From NCBI RefSeq assembly GCF_001485215.1, contig NZ_BBWW01000001.1:558001-622000 (forward strand): 64,000 bases of DNA, written 5' to 3'. The notes under the pieces are model-generated. The model did no database searches and was not told the origin of the DNA. It saw nothing but the letters and a program-made list of their open reading frames with translations. Each line of letters starts with the position of its first letter. Position 1 is the first letter of the stretch. The DNA is from Leptolyngbya sp. NIES-2104. Lineage in GTDB: Bacteria; Cyanobacteriota; Cyanobacteriia; Leptolyngbyales; Leptolyngbyaceae. This document shows positions 1 to 9,164 of the stretch, one piece after another. The translations under genes were made by a program, and so were the position numbers.

Positions 1-2
1 CT

Positions 3-1943
3 CCGATCGTTTGGCTTGGCGTTGTGGCAATTAGAAAAAAAGCATGGCGACGATTGATTCAATTACTTATTGGGATTGCGATCGCAGGTTCAATCTGTTT
101 ACCGTGGTATCGAACAAATTGGCTAATCATTCTCACGGCAGGAAGACGAGCGACGATCGATAGCGCGATCGCGGAAGGTGATCCGCCTCTCACAAGCCTG
201 TACGCCTGGACATATTACTTCAAAGCGTTGCCCGCTCTCGTGTCTGTTCCATTATTTGTCGTGGGATTAGTGGGATTGCTGCTGTATTGGAAGCGATCGG
301 TGATCCAAGAAGAATGGGAATGGATCGACGGACGCTGGATCAAAACGGCGGATTATGGCGGTTTAGGGCGAAGAGGCTACCGACGCGAAATCTACGATCA
401 CTGGTCGCAATCGGTTCGTTGGTTATTGATTTTCCTTGTTGGTGCTTATATTCTTTGTTCTGCAAATGTGAACAAAGACGATCGCTATATCACACCATTG
501 CTTCCAGTATTAGCGATTCTGTTAGCGCAAGGATTATTACTGTTTCCTGACCGATTGCGAATTTTTCGCTGGGGTGCGATCGTACTTTCAACCCTGCTAA
601 TGGTTGCAAATCTATTGCCCGTTGAATTCAGTCCGAGATTTTTACAAACGGCTCATGCTCGCCACGCTGTACTTTCTGGCAACTGGCATCAAACTGATGT
701 TGTTAATGAAATCATCAGTGCAGAACCGTATTTGCAAAGTACGATCGGGGTTCTACCTTCGCTGCCAGAATTCAATCAACACAATCTCAATTACGCTGGC
801 ACTTTGAGAAATTTCCAGGTTTACGGGCGACAAGTCGGAGCCGATAAAAAGCAGATTGAACCCGATAGTCGATCGCTATCCTGGTACGTGACTAAAACCG
901 GAAATGGGGGCGCAATTCGCCGCCCAGAAGCTTACAACGCTGTCAATCAAACCATCACGAACAGTCCAGATTTTCAGCTTCAGCAATCTTGGAAATTGCC
1001 GGACAAGACCGAATTGAATCTCTATCGACGCTCGATCTCACCCATCCAAGTTGCACCCAATCCCAAACCTGCCGCCCAAGTCCGACTCGAACAAATCCGC
1101 ATTCCGAATCAAGCCGCTCCTGGAAAACCGTTACCGATTACTTACCGTTGGTCAGGTTCTTGGGAGCAACTAAACTCTGGATTGCTGCTGCTCACTTGGA
1201 CACGAGTTGCAGACGATACAACTCCGAAAGATGCGGCTTCAAGATGGTTTCACGATCATGCGATCGCGCTTGGCACTCTGCACTCTCCCGCAAATCCTGA
1301 TAACGCTTCCTTCCAAGTCACAGAACGCCTCGCCGCTCTTCCGCCCGCGAATGCTCAAGGCACTTACACGCTAACGACTGCTTACCTCAATCGAGAAACC
1401 GGAGCAACTTACGCGATCGATAGTCCCGATGTTCGATTAACGATTACCTCCACTGCCGAAGTAGAAGCGCCAGAACTCGATGCCTTGACACAACTTCGCA
1501 CACTAGCGGCGACAATGCCCCAGGGAATCAAAGCACTCGATCGTATTTTCGCCAAAGTCGGACAACTCAATCAATACGATCCGAATCAAGATTACATCAC
1601 GCAAACGAGGCAAATTTTAGAATACCGATCGCAACAAGAGCCGAATAATCTCGAATTTGCTTACGGAGTCGCTTTATCGAATGTGTTAAAACGGCGAGTT
1701 CAACCTGCGATCGACGCTCTAGAACGAGTCACCCAACTCGACGCGAAAAATCCCGCCGCTCATGCTTATCTTGCATTCGTGAATCTGTATGATTTTCGAC
1801 CCGGAGCCGCACAGAAAGCTTTAAATACTGCGATCGCGCTTGATCCGAACCAGAAAGAACTCCGAACTTTGAATGCGGTTGCCGGATTGATGCGAGGAAA
1901 TTTAGTACAGGCATGGACAGAATATCGGCGATCGCAATCATGA
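3..1943 (+). CDS. Membrane glycosyltransferase-like protein with C-terminal TPRs (5' truncated)
   Basis: The reading frame is open to the left edge, so the true N-terminus lies outside the window; the GTG at 24 is only an internal codon. The N-terminal third holds several hydrophobic membrane segments, including a stretch with YITPLLPVLAILLAQG that resembles the last helices of ArnT/PMT-type (GT39) lipid-linked sugar transferases. A soluble, probably extracytoplasmic region follows. The last 120 residues look like tetratricopeptide repeats, with the alternating small and aromatic pattern around PAIDALERVTQLDAKNPAAH. Family knowledge suggests transfer of a sugar from a polyprenyl carrier onto a lipid or protein; the catalytic N-terminal acidic residues cannot be seen here. 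The membrane and TPR calls are firm, the enzymatic role is inferred. Confidence 0.7.
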   Translation, partial: PIVWLGVVAIRKKAWRRLIQLLIGIAIAGSICLPWYRTNWLIILTAGRRATIDSAIAEGDPPLTSLYAWTYYFKALPALVSVPLFVVGLVGLLLYWKRSVIQEEWEWIDGRWIKTADYGGLGRRGYRREIYDHWSQSVRWLLIFLVGAYILCSANVNKDDRYITPLLPVLAILLAQGLLLFPDRLRIFRWGAIVLSTLLMVANLLPVEFSPRFLQTAHARHAVLSGNWHQTDVVNEIISAEPYLQSTIGVLPSLPEFNQHNLNYAGTLRNFQVYGRQVGADKKQIEPDSRSLSWYVTKTGNGGAIRRPEAYNAVNQTITNSPDFQLQQSWKLPDKTELNLYRRSISPIQVAPNPKPAAQVRLEQIRIPNQAAPGKPLPITYRWSGSWEQLNSGLLLLTWTRVADDTTPKDAASRWFHDHAIALGTLHSPANPDNASFQVTERLAALPPANAQGTYTLTTAYLNRETGATYAIDSPDVRLTITSTAEVEAPELDALTQLRTLAATMPQGIKALDRIFAKVGQLNQYDPNQDYITQTRQILEYRSQQEPNNLEFAYGVALSNVLKRRVQPAIDALERVTQLDAKNPAAHAYLAFVNLYDFRPGAAQKALNTAIALDPNQKELRTLNAVAGLMRGNLVQAWTEYRRSQS

Positions 1944-1996
1944 AAAAAATTCGAGGCGTTGGCGACCACCTTTAACAGAGAAGACCAGAATTGTAT

Positions 1997-2011
1997 TGAG
2001 AATTATTTTTA
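1997..2011 (+). promoter_or_regulatory. Candidate Fur box upstream of the iron-uptake genes
   Basis: TGAGAATTATTTTTA matches the 7-1-7 Fur motif TGATAATNATTATCA at 11 of 14 informative positions. It sits about 70 bp before the multicopper oxidase start. The surroundings are AT-rich, so chance matching is possible; the support is mainly the iron-related function of the genes behind it. Confidence 0.4.
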
Positions 2012-2081
2012 ATATGCTTGCTCTGGACTGTAAAGTCATCGATAATCAGGATCGGCTTTCTACCATCCTTGAAATTGCATA

Positions 2082-3077
2082 ATGGCAACCCCTAATCATC
2101 TCAAAACGCTAAGCCGTCGGCAATTAATCCAATTAGGTCTAATCTCTGGAACAGGCGTAGCTGGATCAGTTTTGGGACTGAATTTGATCGCTCAAAATCG
2201 CAAAAACGCTAAAGTCATCATTCCCCCACTTGACATTCCCCAGACCAAAGATGCCGCCAATCCCCTCGCAGTCTTACGCGAGTTCGACTATGGAACAGTC
2301 AGCCAGGAAAACGGTCGAACCGTGCGAGAATTCCGCGTCGAGGCACGTACTTCCCCGTTAAAGCTAAATGGTTCCACTTCATTTGTCACTTGGAATCTCA
2401 ATGGTAGAGTTCCGGGTCCAACCTTTCGAGCAACCCAAGGCGATCGCATTCGTGTCATTTTCTACAACAAGGCGGGACACTCACACTCACTGCACTTTCA
2501 CGGAATGCACCCCGCAGAGATGGACGGCGTAAAACCCGTTAAACACAACACGGTAGAGATCTACGAATTCGATGCAGAACCGTACGGGGTACATCTCTAT
2601 CACTGTCATATCGAGCCAATCACGCGCCATGTGGGAAAAGGCTTGTATGGCATGTTCATCATTGATCCACCGACACCGCGATCGCCTGCCGATGAAATGG
2701 TGTTAATCATGGCGGGATACGACGTGAATGACGATCGTAAAAATGAACTCTACGCATTCAACGGCTTGCCCGACTATTACATGCGAAATCCGATTCCCAT
2801 TCAACAAGATCAGTTAGTGCGCCTGTACGTCCTGAACATGATTGAATTTGATCCGGTTGTCACCTTTCATCTTCATGCAAACATGTTCAAGGTCTATCGC
2901 ACCGGGAGAACTCTAGAACCGACCGAAGAAACCGATGTGATCACAATGGGAACGGCTGAGCGTCACATCTTAGAGTTCAGTTTTCATCACACGGGCGAAT
3001 TTATGTTTCATCCACACCAAGATTACGTAGCCGAAGCAGGCTGTATGGGCGCGTTCAAGGTCATCCCCAATGCTTAG
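2082..3077 (+). CDS. Two-domain multicopper oxidase, probable ferroxidase
   Basis: The protein begins with a twin-arginine-like leader (SRRQLIQLG followed by a hydrophobic stretch), so it should act in the periplasm. Copper ligands are visible in order: LHFHG (H138, H140), HCH (H174, C175, H176) with H183 and M191 completing a type-1 site, FHLH (H263, H265) and MFHPHQ (H310, H312). At 331 residues it has the size of two-cupredoxin-domain oxidases rather than three-domain laccases. A lipoprotein gene and an FTR1-type iron permease gene follow on the same strand. By analogy with the Fet3-Ftr1 partnership I infer that it oxidises Fe(II) for uptake. A copper nitrite reductase is the main alternative by fold, but the neighbours argue for iron. 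Confidence 0.8.
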   Translation: MATPNHLKTLSRRQLIQLGLISGTGVAGSVLGLNLIAQNRKNAKVIIPPLDIPQTKDAANPLAVLREFDYGTVSQENGRTVREFRVEARTSPLKLNGSTSFVTWNLNGRVPGPTFRATQGDRIRVIFYNKAGHSHSLHFHGMHPAEMDGVKPVKHNTVEIYEFDAEPYGVHLYHCHIEPITRHVGKGLYGMFIIDPPTPRSPADEMVLIMAGYDVNDDRKNELYAFNGLPDYYMRNPIPIQQDQLVRLYVLNMIEFDPVVTFHLHANMFKVYRTGRTLEPTEETDVITMGTAERHILEFSFHHTGEFMFHPHQDYVAEAGCMGAFKVIPNA

Positions 3078-3204
3078 CTGAACTTAACAAACCACTTATT
3101 GACAAAAACTCTGATTAAGCTTCACAATGAGCGAAGTCAATCCTTAAGTAGAAAGATTTTCAATAACAGAAGTTTCTCTACACACTTTTCTGGAATCTCG
3201 AATC

Positions 3205-4209
3205 ATGTCTATCAAGTTTAAATTCTTAGCTTGTTTTCTTTGTGCGTTGGGCTTGAGCGTCTTGATTTCGTGCAGTTCTCAAACCCCAAGCACGACCAGT
3301 TCTGCTCCTGCTGCAACTGATACTGCTACAACCCATTCAGCGCACGGTGGCAGAAAAATCAACATTAACAGTGCAATTCTGTCTGAACTCGACAAGCTAG
3401 AAGCAAAGCTTGGTGTACCAGCACTTTCTAATAAGATTCAGGGAAGTCGTCCCTACGGTAAGACTGAAGAACTAGTCGCTAAGAACGTGATCAATCAGCA
3501 ACAGTTTGATCAAATCAAAGATATGGTGACGATCGAAGATATCAAGCTCGAAGGTGAAGCAAAAGATGTCGATTACATGACAAAACTCGGCTTGATGAAA
3601 GGGCATCTCTATGTTGCAAAAGAACTTCTAGATTTGCAGAAACCAGAACAAGCAGAACCCCACATCGGACATCCTGTAGAAGAAATTTATGCAGATGTAG
3701 AAGAGCAGCTCACAGAACGCAAAGTTCCAGCCTTCAAAGATCCTTTGATTGCACTACAAGATGAAGTCAAGGCGGGAGCTAAAAACGCTGAAAAAGTGAA
3801 CACCGGCTACAAGACTTCGATGCAATCGGTAGAAACTGCGATCGCTGTTTTACCTGCTGCTCAACGTCAATCTCCGAACTTTGTTCTGCAAGTAATGAAT
3901 GGTTTATTAGACACGGCGAATTCAGAATATGGAGCCGCGATCGCAGATAACAAAATCGCTCAAGTGATTGAGTACCAAGATTCACGCGGATTCGTTGTCT
4001 ATGCAAATGAACTCTACAAAGGCATTTCGGCAGCAATGGCAAAATCTCAACCGGATGCCCATCGAACAATTGAAACCAAGCTAGCTGAACTATCAAAAAC
4101 TTGGGCGGCAGTGACTCCTCCTGCAACGCCTGTTAGCACCAGCGATCAAGTTTCAGCTTTGATCAAAGACATCGAGAGCAGCACTCAAAAAGTTGCCAAA
4201 GCCTCGTAA
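3205..4209 (+). CDS. Lipoprotein with helix-hairpin-helix-like domain, iron-uptake neighbour
   Basis: An export signal ends in the lipobox LISC (C23), followed by a Ser/Thr/Ala linker and a His-containing spacer, so the protein is probably lipid-anchored and periplasmic. Residues about 51-110 (KININSAILSEL onward) look like a ComEA-type helix-hairpin-helix module. The rest is helical and contains GHPVEE, reminiscent of the HxxE metal motif of imelysin/EfeO proteins, but the required GxHxxE spacing is not met. It lies between a multicopper oxidase and FTR1, which suggests an accessory role in periplasmic iron handling. The lipoprotein call is clear, the function inferred. Confidence 0.65.
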   Translation: MSIKFKFLACFLCALGLSVLISCSSQTPSTTSSAPAATDTATTHSAHGGRKININSAILSELDKLEAKLGVPALSNKIQGSRPYGKTEELVAKNVINQQQFDQIKDMVTIEDIKLEGEAKDVDYMTKLGLMKGHLYVAKELLDLQKPEQAEPHIGHPVEEIYADVEEQLTERKVPAFKDPLIALQDEVKAGAKNAEKVNTGYKTSMQSVETAIAVLPAAQRQSPNFVLQVMNGLLDTANSEYGAAIADNKIAQVIEYQDSRGFVVYANELYKGISAAMAKSQPDAHRTIETKLAELSKTWAAVTPPATPVSTSDQVSALIKDIESSTQKVAKAS

Positions 4210-4230
4210 GATCAGTCCATGATTATATTC

Positions 4231-4257
4231 GGCAGATCAAGCTTGGTCTGCCTTTTT
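4231..4257 (+). terminator. Intrinsic terminator-like hairpin between lipoprotein gene and FTR1 gene
   Basis: GGCAGATC pairs with GGTCTGCC (one G-T pair) around the loop AAGCTT and is followed at once by five T. It starts 21 bp after the lipoprotein stop and ends 33 bp before the preferred FTR1 start. It could end the upstream transcript or reduce read-through into the permease gene. It also argues against the longer FTR1 reading, whose start would lie upstream of this hairpin. Confidence 0.75.
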
Positions 4258-4290
4258 GAATGTTTCGTTTATCTTGTGTTGGAGTCCATC

Positions 4291-5229
4291 ATGGATTTGA
4301 GTTCTGCTATTCCGACTTTTGTGATCACCCTACGCGAAGGGGTCGAAGCTGCCTTAGTGATTGGGATCGTGTTGGCGTACCTCAACAAAGCCAATCGACG
4401 CAATCTAAGAGGATGGGTCTGGGGTGGAGTCGGAGTGGGACTTGCAGCTAGTGGAATGATCGGAGTTTTGTTTGGTTGGATTGTGCAGCAAGCTGGAGCA
4501 GCAGGCAGTTCAGTCGAACAATTTCTAGAAGCCTCGTTTAGTGTGTTAGCGATCGCTTGTCTAAGTTGGATGCTGATTTGGATGACGCGCAATGCTCGAT
4601 CGCTCAAGCAAGATGTTGAAGGTGCGATCGGTTCTGCACTCAAACAAGATGCTCAAGCAGGTTGGGGAATCTTTGGTTTAGTCTTTTTTGCAGTGGTTCG
4701 AGAAGGATTTGAAACCGTTCTATTCATTGCTGGAAAGTTTCAGCAGGGAATTGTTCCAACACTCGGCGCACTCGGCGGAATTGGGATCGCCGCAGCGATT
4801 GGAGCCTTGTTGTTCCGTTGGGGGATTCGCCTGAACATTCGGAAGTTCTTCATGGTCATGGGCGTTTTACTGCTCTTGATTGTTTCCGGCTTAGTCGTGA
4901 CTGCACTGGGACATTTTGATGCGGGTATGTCTGCGTTGTCACAGGTCGATCGCAAATCTGCTTCTCTGTGTTTCTTCTATGAGCGATTTGCTAAACCCCA
5001 AGATCGCGACTGTGTACTTGGGGGTATGGTGTGGAACTTTAGCAAAGTTTTACCTGCTGAGAAGTTTCCGGGTTCGATCTTAAGTGCGCTGTTCGGATAC
5101 ACCGATCGCTTATATCTTGTGCAAGCGATCGCTTATTTAGGGTTTCTTTTCACCGTGGGTAGTTTGTATTTTCAGTCCTTGTTTGGTCGATCAATATTTT
5201 CTCTACGCCGTAAGCAAGAATTGCACTAA
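4291..5229 (+). CDS. FTR1-family high-affinity iron permease
   Basis: This is a polytopic inner-membrane protein of 312 residues with the two REGxE-type motifs that define FTR1/EfeU permeases: REGVE at residues 15-19 and a second REGFE in a later helix. The glutamates are thought to bind iron during passage. I chose the ATG preceded by GGAG six bases upstream; an in-frame start 72 bp earlier would add a non-conserved leader that spans a terminator hairpin. It is the third gene of the oxidase-lipoprotein-permease set, so Fe(II) is probably oxidised in the periplasm and handed to this channel. Confidence 0.9.
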   Translation: MDLSSAIPTFVITLREGVEAALVIGIVLAYLNKANRRNLRGWVWGGVGVGLAASGMIGVLFGWIVQQAGAAGSSVEQFLEASFSVLAIACLSWMLIWMTRNARSLKQDVEGAIGSALKQDAQAGWGIFGLVFFAVVREGFETVLFIAGKFQQGIVPTLGALGGIGIAAAIGALLFRWGIRLNIRKFFMVMGVLLLLIVSGLVVTALGHFDAGMSALSQVDRKSASLCFFYERFAKPQDRDCVLGGMVWNFSKVLPAEKFPGSILSALFGYTDRLYLVQAIAYLGFLFTVGSLYFQSLFGRSIFSLRRKQELH

Positions 5230-5335
5230 AAGCAATCGCTGTAAAATAGACAAGATGTGTCAGCCGTGACGCTATTTTGCGCTGGTGTCACTTTAGCTGC
5301 GTAGACAGGAGAATAGCTAAAAGCGAGACTCAGAG

Positions 5336-5541
5336 GAACGTCAGTTCGATGAATTCCTTCGCTCCGTTGTTCACTCGCCCCGGAATAGAATTCGGGGCTG
5401 ACGATGCGAAGTCCCTTCAGGACTGCAAGCCTTCAATTCATGCGCCTTTAGCCCCCTTGAGTGGGCTTCGCACGATTAGCCCCGAATTTCATTCCGGGGC
5501 GAGGTCGAATCGAAGCGGAAAGACTGATCGAACTCACGTTC
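5336..5541. repeat. Palindromic MITE-like element, copy 1
   Basis: The outer arms (GAACGTCAGTTCGAT against ATCGAACTCACGTTC, read inverted) and the inner arms (CGCCCCGGAAT...ATTCGGGGCT against AGCCCCGAATTTCATTCC, read inverted) make a long inverted repeat. Inside are two small hairpins: AGTCC/GGACT at 5410-5424 and AGCCC/GGGCT near 5450-5467. There is no coding potential. It fills most of the 405 bp space between two convergent genes and is related in design to copies at 38.2, 43.8 and 51.9 kb. It is the most divergent copy. Confidence 0.75.
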
Positions 5542-5634
5542 GGTTAAGTTTGAGAGATGATCTGTGGTGGCTCAGTTTCACCTCTCGCTGCGTGAGTCTG
5601 CATGACTGTGTTGAACTTGAAACTGCATGATGAA

Positions 5635-7314
5635 CTATCTGACATTAGCAAGATATTGATGCACAAACTGCACACAGATTGACCCTTCACCCACACCAGA
5701 AGCGACTCGTTTGACCGAACCATGCCGCACATCGCCGACCGCAAACACACCTGGCACATTCGTTTCCAGCAAGTAGGGATCGCGATCGAGCGTCCAGCCT
5801 TTCGGATGGTGACTCAAGCCTGCTTCTCCAGTGCGCCTTAAGTCAGATCCAGTCAAAATAAAGCCGCGATCGTCCCGTTCGACCACACCATCGAGCCATT
5901 CTGTTCTTGGCACGGCTCCAATAAAGATAAACAGCGAGGTAGCAGGAACCGTTTCCACGGCTCCGGTCTGCACGTTTTCCAGGACGATCGCTTCGAGGCT
6001 CGTTTCTCCTTTTGCTTCAATCACACTCGAATCAGGTTGGACTGTAATGTTCGGTGTTTCTTCAATCTGCTCGATCAAATACTGCGACATACTTTTAGTC
6101 AATGATTCACCGCGTACTAGCATCGTGACGTGACGGGCATATTTCGAGAAGTACATTGCTGCTTGTCCCGCAGAATTCGCACCGCCCACAATAAATACAT
6201 CTTCGTCTTGACACGTCATTGCTTCAGTTTGCGCCGCACCATAGTACACACCTGCTCCGGTTAAGCGATCGAGTCCCGGTACCTCTAATCGTCGCCAAGA
6301 CACACCTAATCCGAGAATCAACGCATGACAGCTAATTTCACTGCCATTCGACAAGGTGATATAGCGATACGGGTCTTGTACACGCATTCCCGTCACTTCT
6401 TGGGGACTAAGAATTTCCACACCGAACCGCCGTGCTTGTGCTACCGCTCGCCGCGCCAAATCACCGCCGCTCAATCCAACCGGAAATCCCAAATAGTTTT
6501 CAATCCGCGAACTCGTTCCTGCTTGTCCGCCGGGGGCTTCACGTTCGAGCATGACTGTACGTAACCCCTCTGAGGCACCATAGACTGCGGCTGCAAGTCC
6601 CGCAGGTCCACCGCCTACAATGATCAAGTCATAGAACGGCTTTTCGGCTTGGGTACGCAGTCCAATTTTTTCCGCCACTTCGGGAATGGAGGGCTGGAGC
6701 AAACTGCTGCCATCACTAAACAGAACTAGCGGTAAAGAAAGACGATCGCACTGAGCAAAGTCCGCTAACTTCTGTGCTTCTTCGGACAGTTCAATATCGA
6801 GCCATTGATAAGGAATCTGATTTCGTGCCAGAAAGTCCTTCATGTCGTGCGACTGTGGCGACCAACGATTCCCAATCACCCGAATGCCTTCAAAGGGTGG
6901 ACGATAAGCAGCAAGCCAATCATCGAGTAAGTCATCGAGAACGGGGTAGAGACGCTCCTCTGGAGGGTCCCACGGCTTTAGCAAGTAGTAATCAATCTGC
7001 GTGCTGTTAATCGCTCGAATCGCGGCATCTGTGTCCGCGTAAGCAGTCAGTAAAGCACGTTTCGCTTGAGGAAAAATTTGGAGTGCTTGTTCTAAAAACT
7101 CAACCCCACTCATCTGCGGCATTCGCTGATCGACGAGGAACAGCGCGACAACTTCATTTCTTAATTTGAGTTGCTGTACTGTGTCGATCGCGCTTTGTCC
7201 CGAATCTGCCCGCACAATCCGAAAGCGTGCGCCATAGTGCGATCGCAAATCTCGCGAAATCGCCTGCAAGACTTCTGGATCGTCGTCCACGGTCAAAATG
7301 ACAGGTTTAGCCAT
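5635..7314 (-). CDS. Receiver-fused thioredoxin-reductase-like flavoprotein lacking the redox CxxC
   Basis: Three modules are visible. Residues 6-128 form a response-regulator receiver with phospho-acceptor D62 in VDQRMP. Residues about 141-220 look like a glutaredoxin fold, but the usual CPxC is SPQS (152-155). Residues 228-559 are a pyridine-nucleotide disulfide-oxidoreductase of TrxB type, with the FAD motif VGGGPAG, the NADPH motif VGGANSAG (376-383) and AVGD near the end. Where TrxB has CATC, this protein has YYGAAQTEA (357-365), so it cannot work as a dithiol reductase. It is divergent from a cNMP-domain kinase gene that probably phosphorylates the receiver. I infer a phosphorylation-controlled NADPH oxidoreductase; the electron acceptor is unknown. 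Confidence 0.85.
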   Translation of the reverse strand: MAKPVILTVDDDPEVLQAISRDLRSHYGARFRIVRADSGQSAIDTVQQLKLRNEVVALFLVDQRMPQMSGVEFLEQALQIFPQAKRALLTAYADTDAAIRAINSTQIDYYLLKPWDPPEERLYPVLDDLLDDWLAAYRPPFEGIRVIGNRWSPQSHDMKDFLARNQIPYQWLDIELSEEAQKLADFAQCDRLSLPLVLFSDGSSLLQPSIPEVAEKIGLRTQAEKPFYDLIIVGGGPAGLAAAVYGASEGLRTVMLEREAPGGQAGTSSRIENYLGFPVGLSGGDLARRAVAQARRFGVEILSPQEVTGMRVQDPYRYITLSNGSEISCHALILGLGVSWRRLEVPGLDRLTGAGVYYGAAQTEAMTCQDEDVFIVGGANSAGQAAMYFSKYARHVTMLVRGESLTKSMSQYLIEQIEETPNITVQPDSSVIEAKGETSLEAIVLENVQTGAVETVPATSLFIFIGAVPRTEWLDGVVERDDRGFILTGSDLRRTGEAGLSHHPKGWTLDRDPYLLETNVPGVFAVGDVRHGSVKRVASGVGEGSICVQFVHQYLANVR

Positions 7315-7550
7315 AGGAAAGAGGATAAAAGATTTCTGTCTATCGTTACAGATTCGGGCGCGAGTGACACTCTACCCAAAGGCTACATCTCAAGGGGGAG
7401 TTCCTGTAACTGTGGTTCTGCTACTGAGCAATTTTCAGGCGTATAACTATCGGAAGATTGTCACAATCGCAGCTTTGCCCCTAAGCTAATGGGCATCTTT
7501 GTCTTTCAGCGTCAAACTCGTTGCTGCTTGCCTTTTGAGGAAGACTCATT

Positions 7551-8954
7551 GTGCTGTGTATTCAAGATCTGTTGGCATTGGAACTGTTTCAGAAATTGCC
7601 GCAATCGCGCTTGGAATGGGTTTGCGATCGCGCCCAAGAGCTTCACTTGAGCGCAGGAGACATCCTCGTAAGTGAAGGCGAAGCTGGCAAAGGATTCTTC
7701 ATTTTGTCGTGTGGAAGCATCGGGGTAACCCGCCTTAGCGATGGGATTGCGGTTCCAGTCGGACAGCATGATGCCCCTGCGTTCTTTGGCGAAGTCCAAG
7801 TGCTCACCGATGATTTGGTTCCAGTCACCCTGCGGGCAATGCAGGACTGTCGGCTCCACCTGCTTACGAACCCCGATTTTCTCGAATTGGTGCATGAGTG
7901 TCGCGAATTTGAACGGCTGATCTTTCAAACCGTCCAGCGGCGGCTAGAAGGACTCACTTCATTTATGCGTCAACGGGAAAAGATGGCGGCGCTGGGTACT
8001 TTAGCCGCAGGACTTGCCCATGAACTCAACAACCCAGCGGCAGCAGTCGTGCGTGCTCTGCAAGATGTCGTGCCTGCTTTGATTGAACTCCAGCGGATGA
8101 ACTTGATTGCTGGACAACGACAGCTTGATCCTGACCACACTCAAGCATGGCTGCAAGCTCGTGACGCGGGCTACGACACGATTCTAAACCATCCGATCGA
8201 CACTATGACTTTGAACGATCGCGAAGACCAAATCTTACAGTGGCTCGAAGATTATGGGGTTGAAGAGGCTTGGAAACTTGCAGAACCGTTAGCAACCGGC
8301 GGGATTGCGATCGAAACCTTAGAACATCTGATGCAGCCTTGGCAGAATGACCAGAGTGAAATGCACGATATGGGACTGCGCTGGTTGGCGTTGTCGTTTG
8401 ATGTGTTGACGATGATTACTTCTGGATTGCATGGAGCTAAACGTATGTCAGAACTGGTGCAATCGATGAAATCCTATTCGCATCTGGATCAAGGGATACA
8501 GCAGTTAATCGATGTGCATGATGGGATCGAAGACACGCTGCGATTGTTTGCTTACAAGCTGAAGCATGGAGTAGAAATTCAGCGGAAGTACGATCGCACC
8601 ATTCCGCGATTTCTTGCCTACGGTAGCGAACTGAATCAGGTCTGGACAAACTTGATTGATAATGCGATCGATGCCATGTCAGACCAAGGCGTGTTGGAGA
8701 TCGAAACCGAGTGGCATCGGGATCATCTGCAAGTTCACATCACGGATTCGGGATCGGGAATTTCGGAGGAAGTACGATCGCGGATGTTTGAGCCATTCTT
8801 TACAACGAAGCCTGTCGGTAAAGGATCGGGCTTAGGCTTAGAAATGGTGCGGCGAATTGTGGAGAATCGACATCGCGGTTCGTTGACTTTAGAATCACGT
8901 CCAGGTCGAACTCGCTTTACCGTTTGCTTACCGCTCAACCCTGAAACCACTTAA
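7551..8954 (+). CDS. Histidine kinase with N-terminal cyclic-nucleotide-binding domain
   Basis: Residues about 10-125 form a cNMP-binding/Crp-like sensor domain. They are followed by a kinase core with the H-box LAAGLAHELNNP (H157), the N-box NLIDNAIDAM, G1 ITDSGSGI, the F-box FEPFFTTK and G2 GKGSGLGL. There are no membrane helices, so it is cytoplasmic. The GTG start follows an AGGAAG ribosome-binding sequence. The gene is divergent from the receiver-oxidoreductase fusion, and together they form a plausible two-component pair that couples a small-molecule or redox signal to a flavoenzyme. The ligand is not predictable from the sequence. Confidence 0.85.
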   Translation: MLCIQDLLALELFQKLPQSRLEWVCDRAQELHLSAGDILVSEGEAGKGFFILSCGSIGVTRLSDGIAVPVGQHDAPAFFGEVQVLTDDLVPVTLRAMQDCRLHLLTNPDFLELVHECREFERLIFQTVQRRLEGLTSFMRQREKMAALGTLAAGLAHELNNPAAAVVRALQDVVPALIELQRMNLIAGQRQLDPDHTQAWLQARDAGYDTILNHPIDTMTLNDREDQILQWLEDYGVEEAWKLAEPLATGGIAIETLEHLMQPWQNDQSEMHDMGLRWLALSFDVLTMITSGLHGAKRMSELVQSMKSYSHLDQGIQQLIDVHDGIEDTLRLFAYKLKHGVEIQRKYDRTIPRFLAYGSELNQVWTNLIDNAIDAMSDQGVLEIETEWHRDHLQVHITDSGSGISEEVRSRMFEPFFTTKPVGKGSGLGLEMVRRIVENRHRGSLTLESRPGRTRFTVCLPLNPETT

Positions 8955-8963
8955 ACGGGAACT

Positions 8964-9146
8964 GTGAATCCAAAAGGGCGATTTGCTAACAGACGTGAAC
9001 AAGACGTTCAAGCTTTTATCAATGCTTGTGCTCAGAAGCAGGGTCGAATTGGCATTGCATTTAACGATGCTGGAATCGTGACTCCTAAAATTGCAAGATT
9101 GCATGACCAACCAACAGAAGATTTCATGGATAGTATTAATCAGTAA
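8964..9146 (+). pseudogene. Remnant of a short-chain dehydrogenase (SDR)
   Basis: The 60-codon open frame contains QGRIGIAFNDAGI and later TEDFMDSINQ. These correspond to the central NNAG strand and the following helix of classical SDRs (usual form GRIDIAFNNAGI). The N-terminal TGxxxGIG cofactor motif and the C-terminal YxxxK half are absent, and the key NNAG reads NDAG. It is therefore a piece from the middle of an SDR gene. It ends 18 bp before an aldo/keto reductase gene. Confidence 0.7.
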
Positions 9147-9164
9147 CCAATCGGAGACTCAATA

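Noticed and set aside
4219-4290. Longer N-terminus for the FTR1 permease
   Set aside because: It would run through a terminator hairpin and adds non-conserved sequence; the ATG at 4291 has its own GGAG.
5277-5630. A 117-codon open frame on the plus strand
   Set aside because: It runs through palindromic repeat copy 1 and has no protein-like features; it is a by-product of the repeat.
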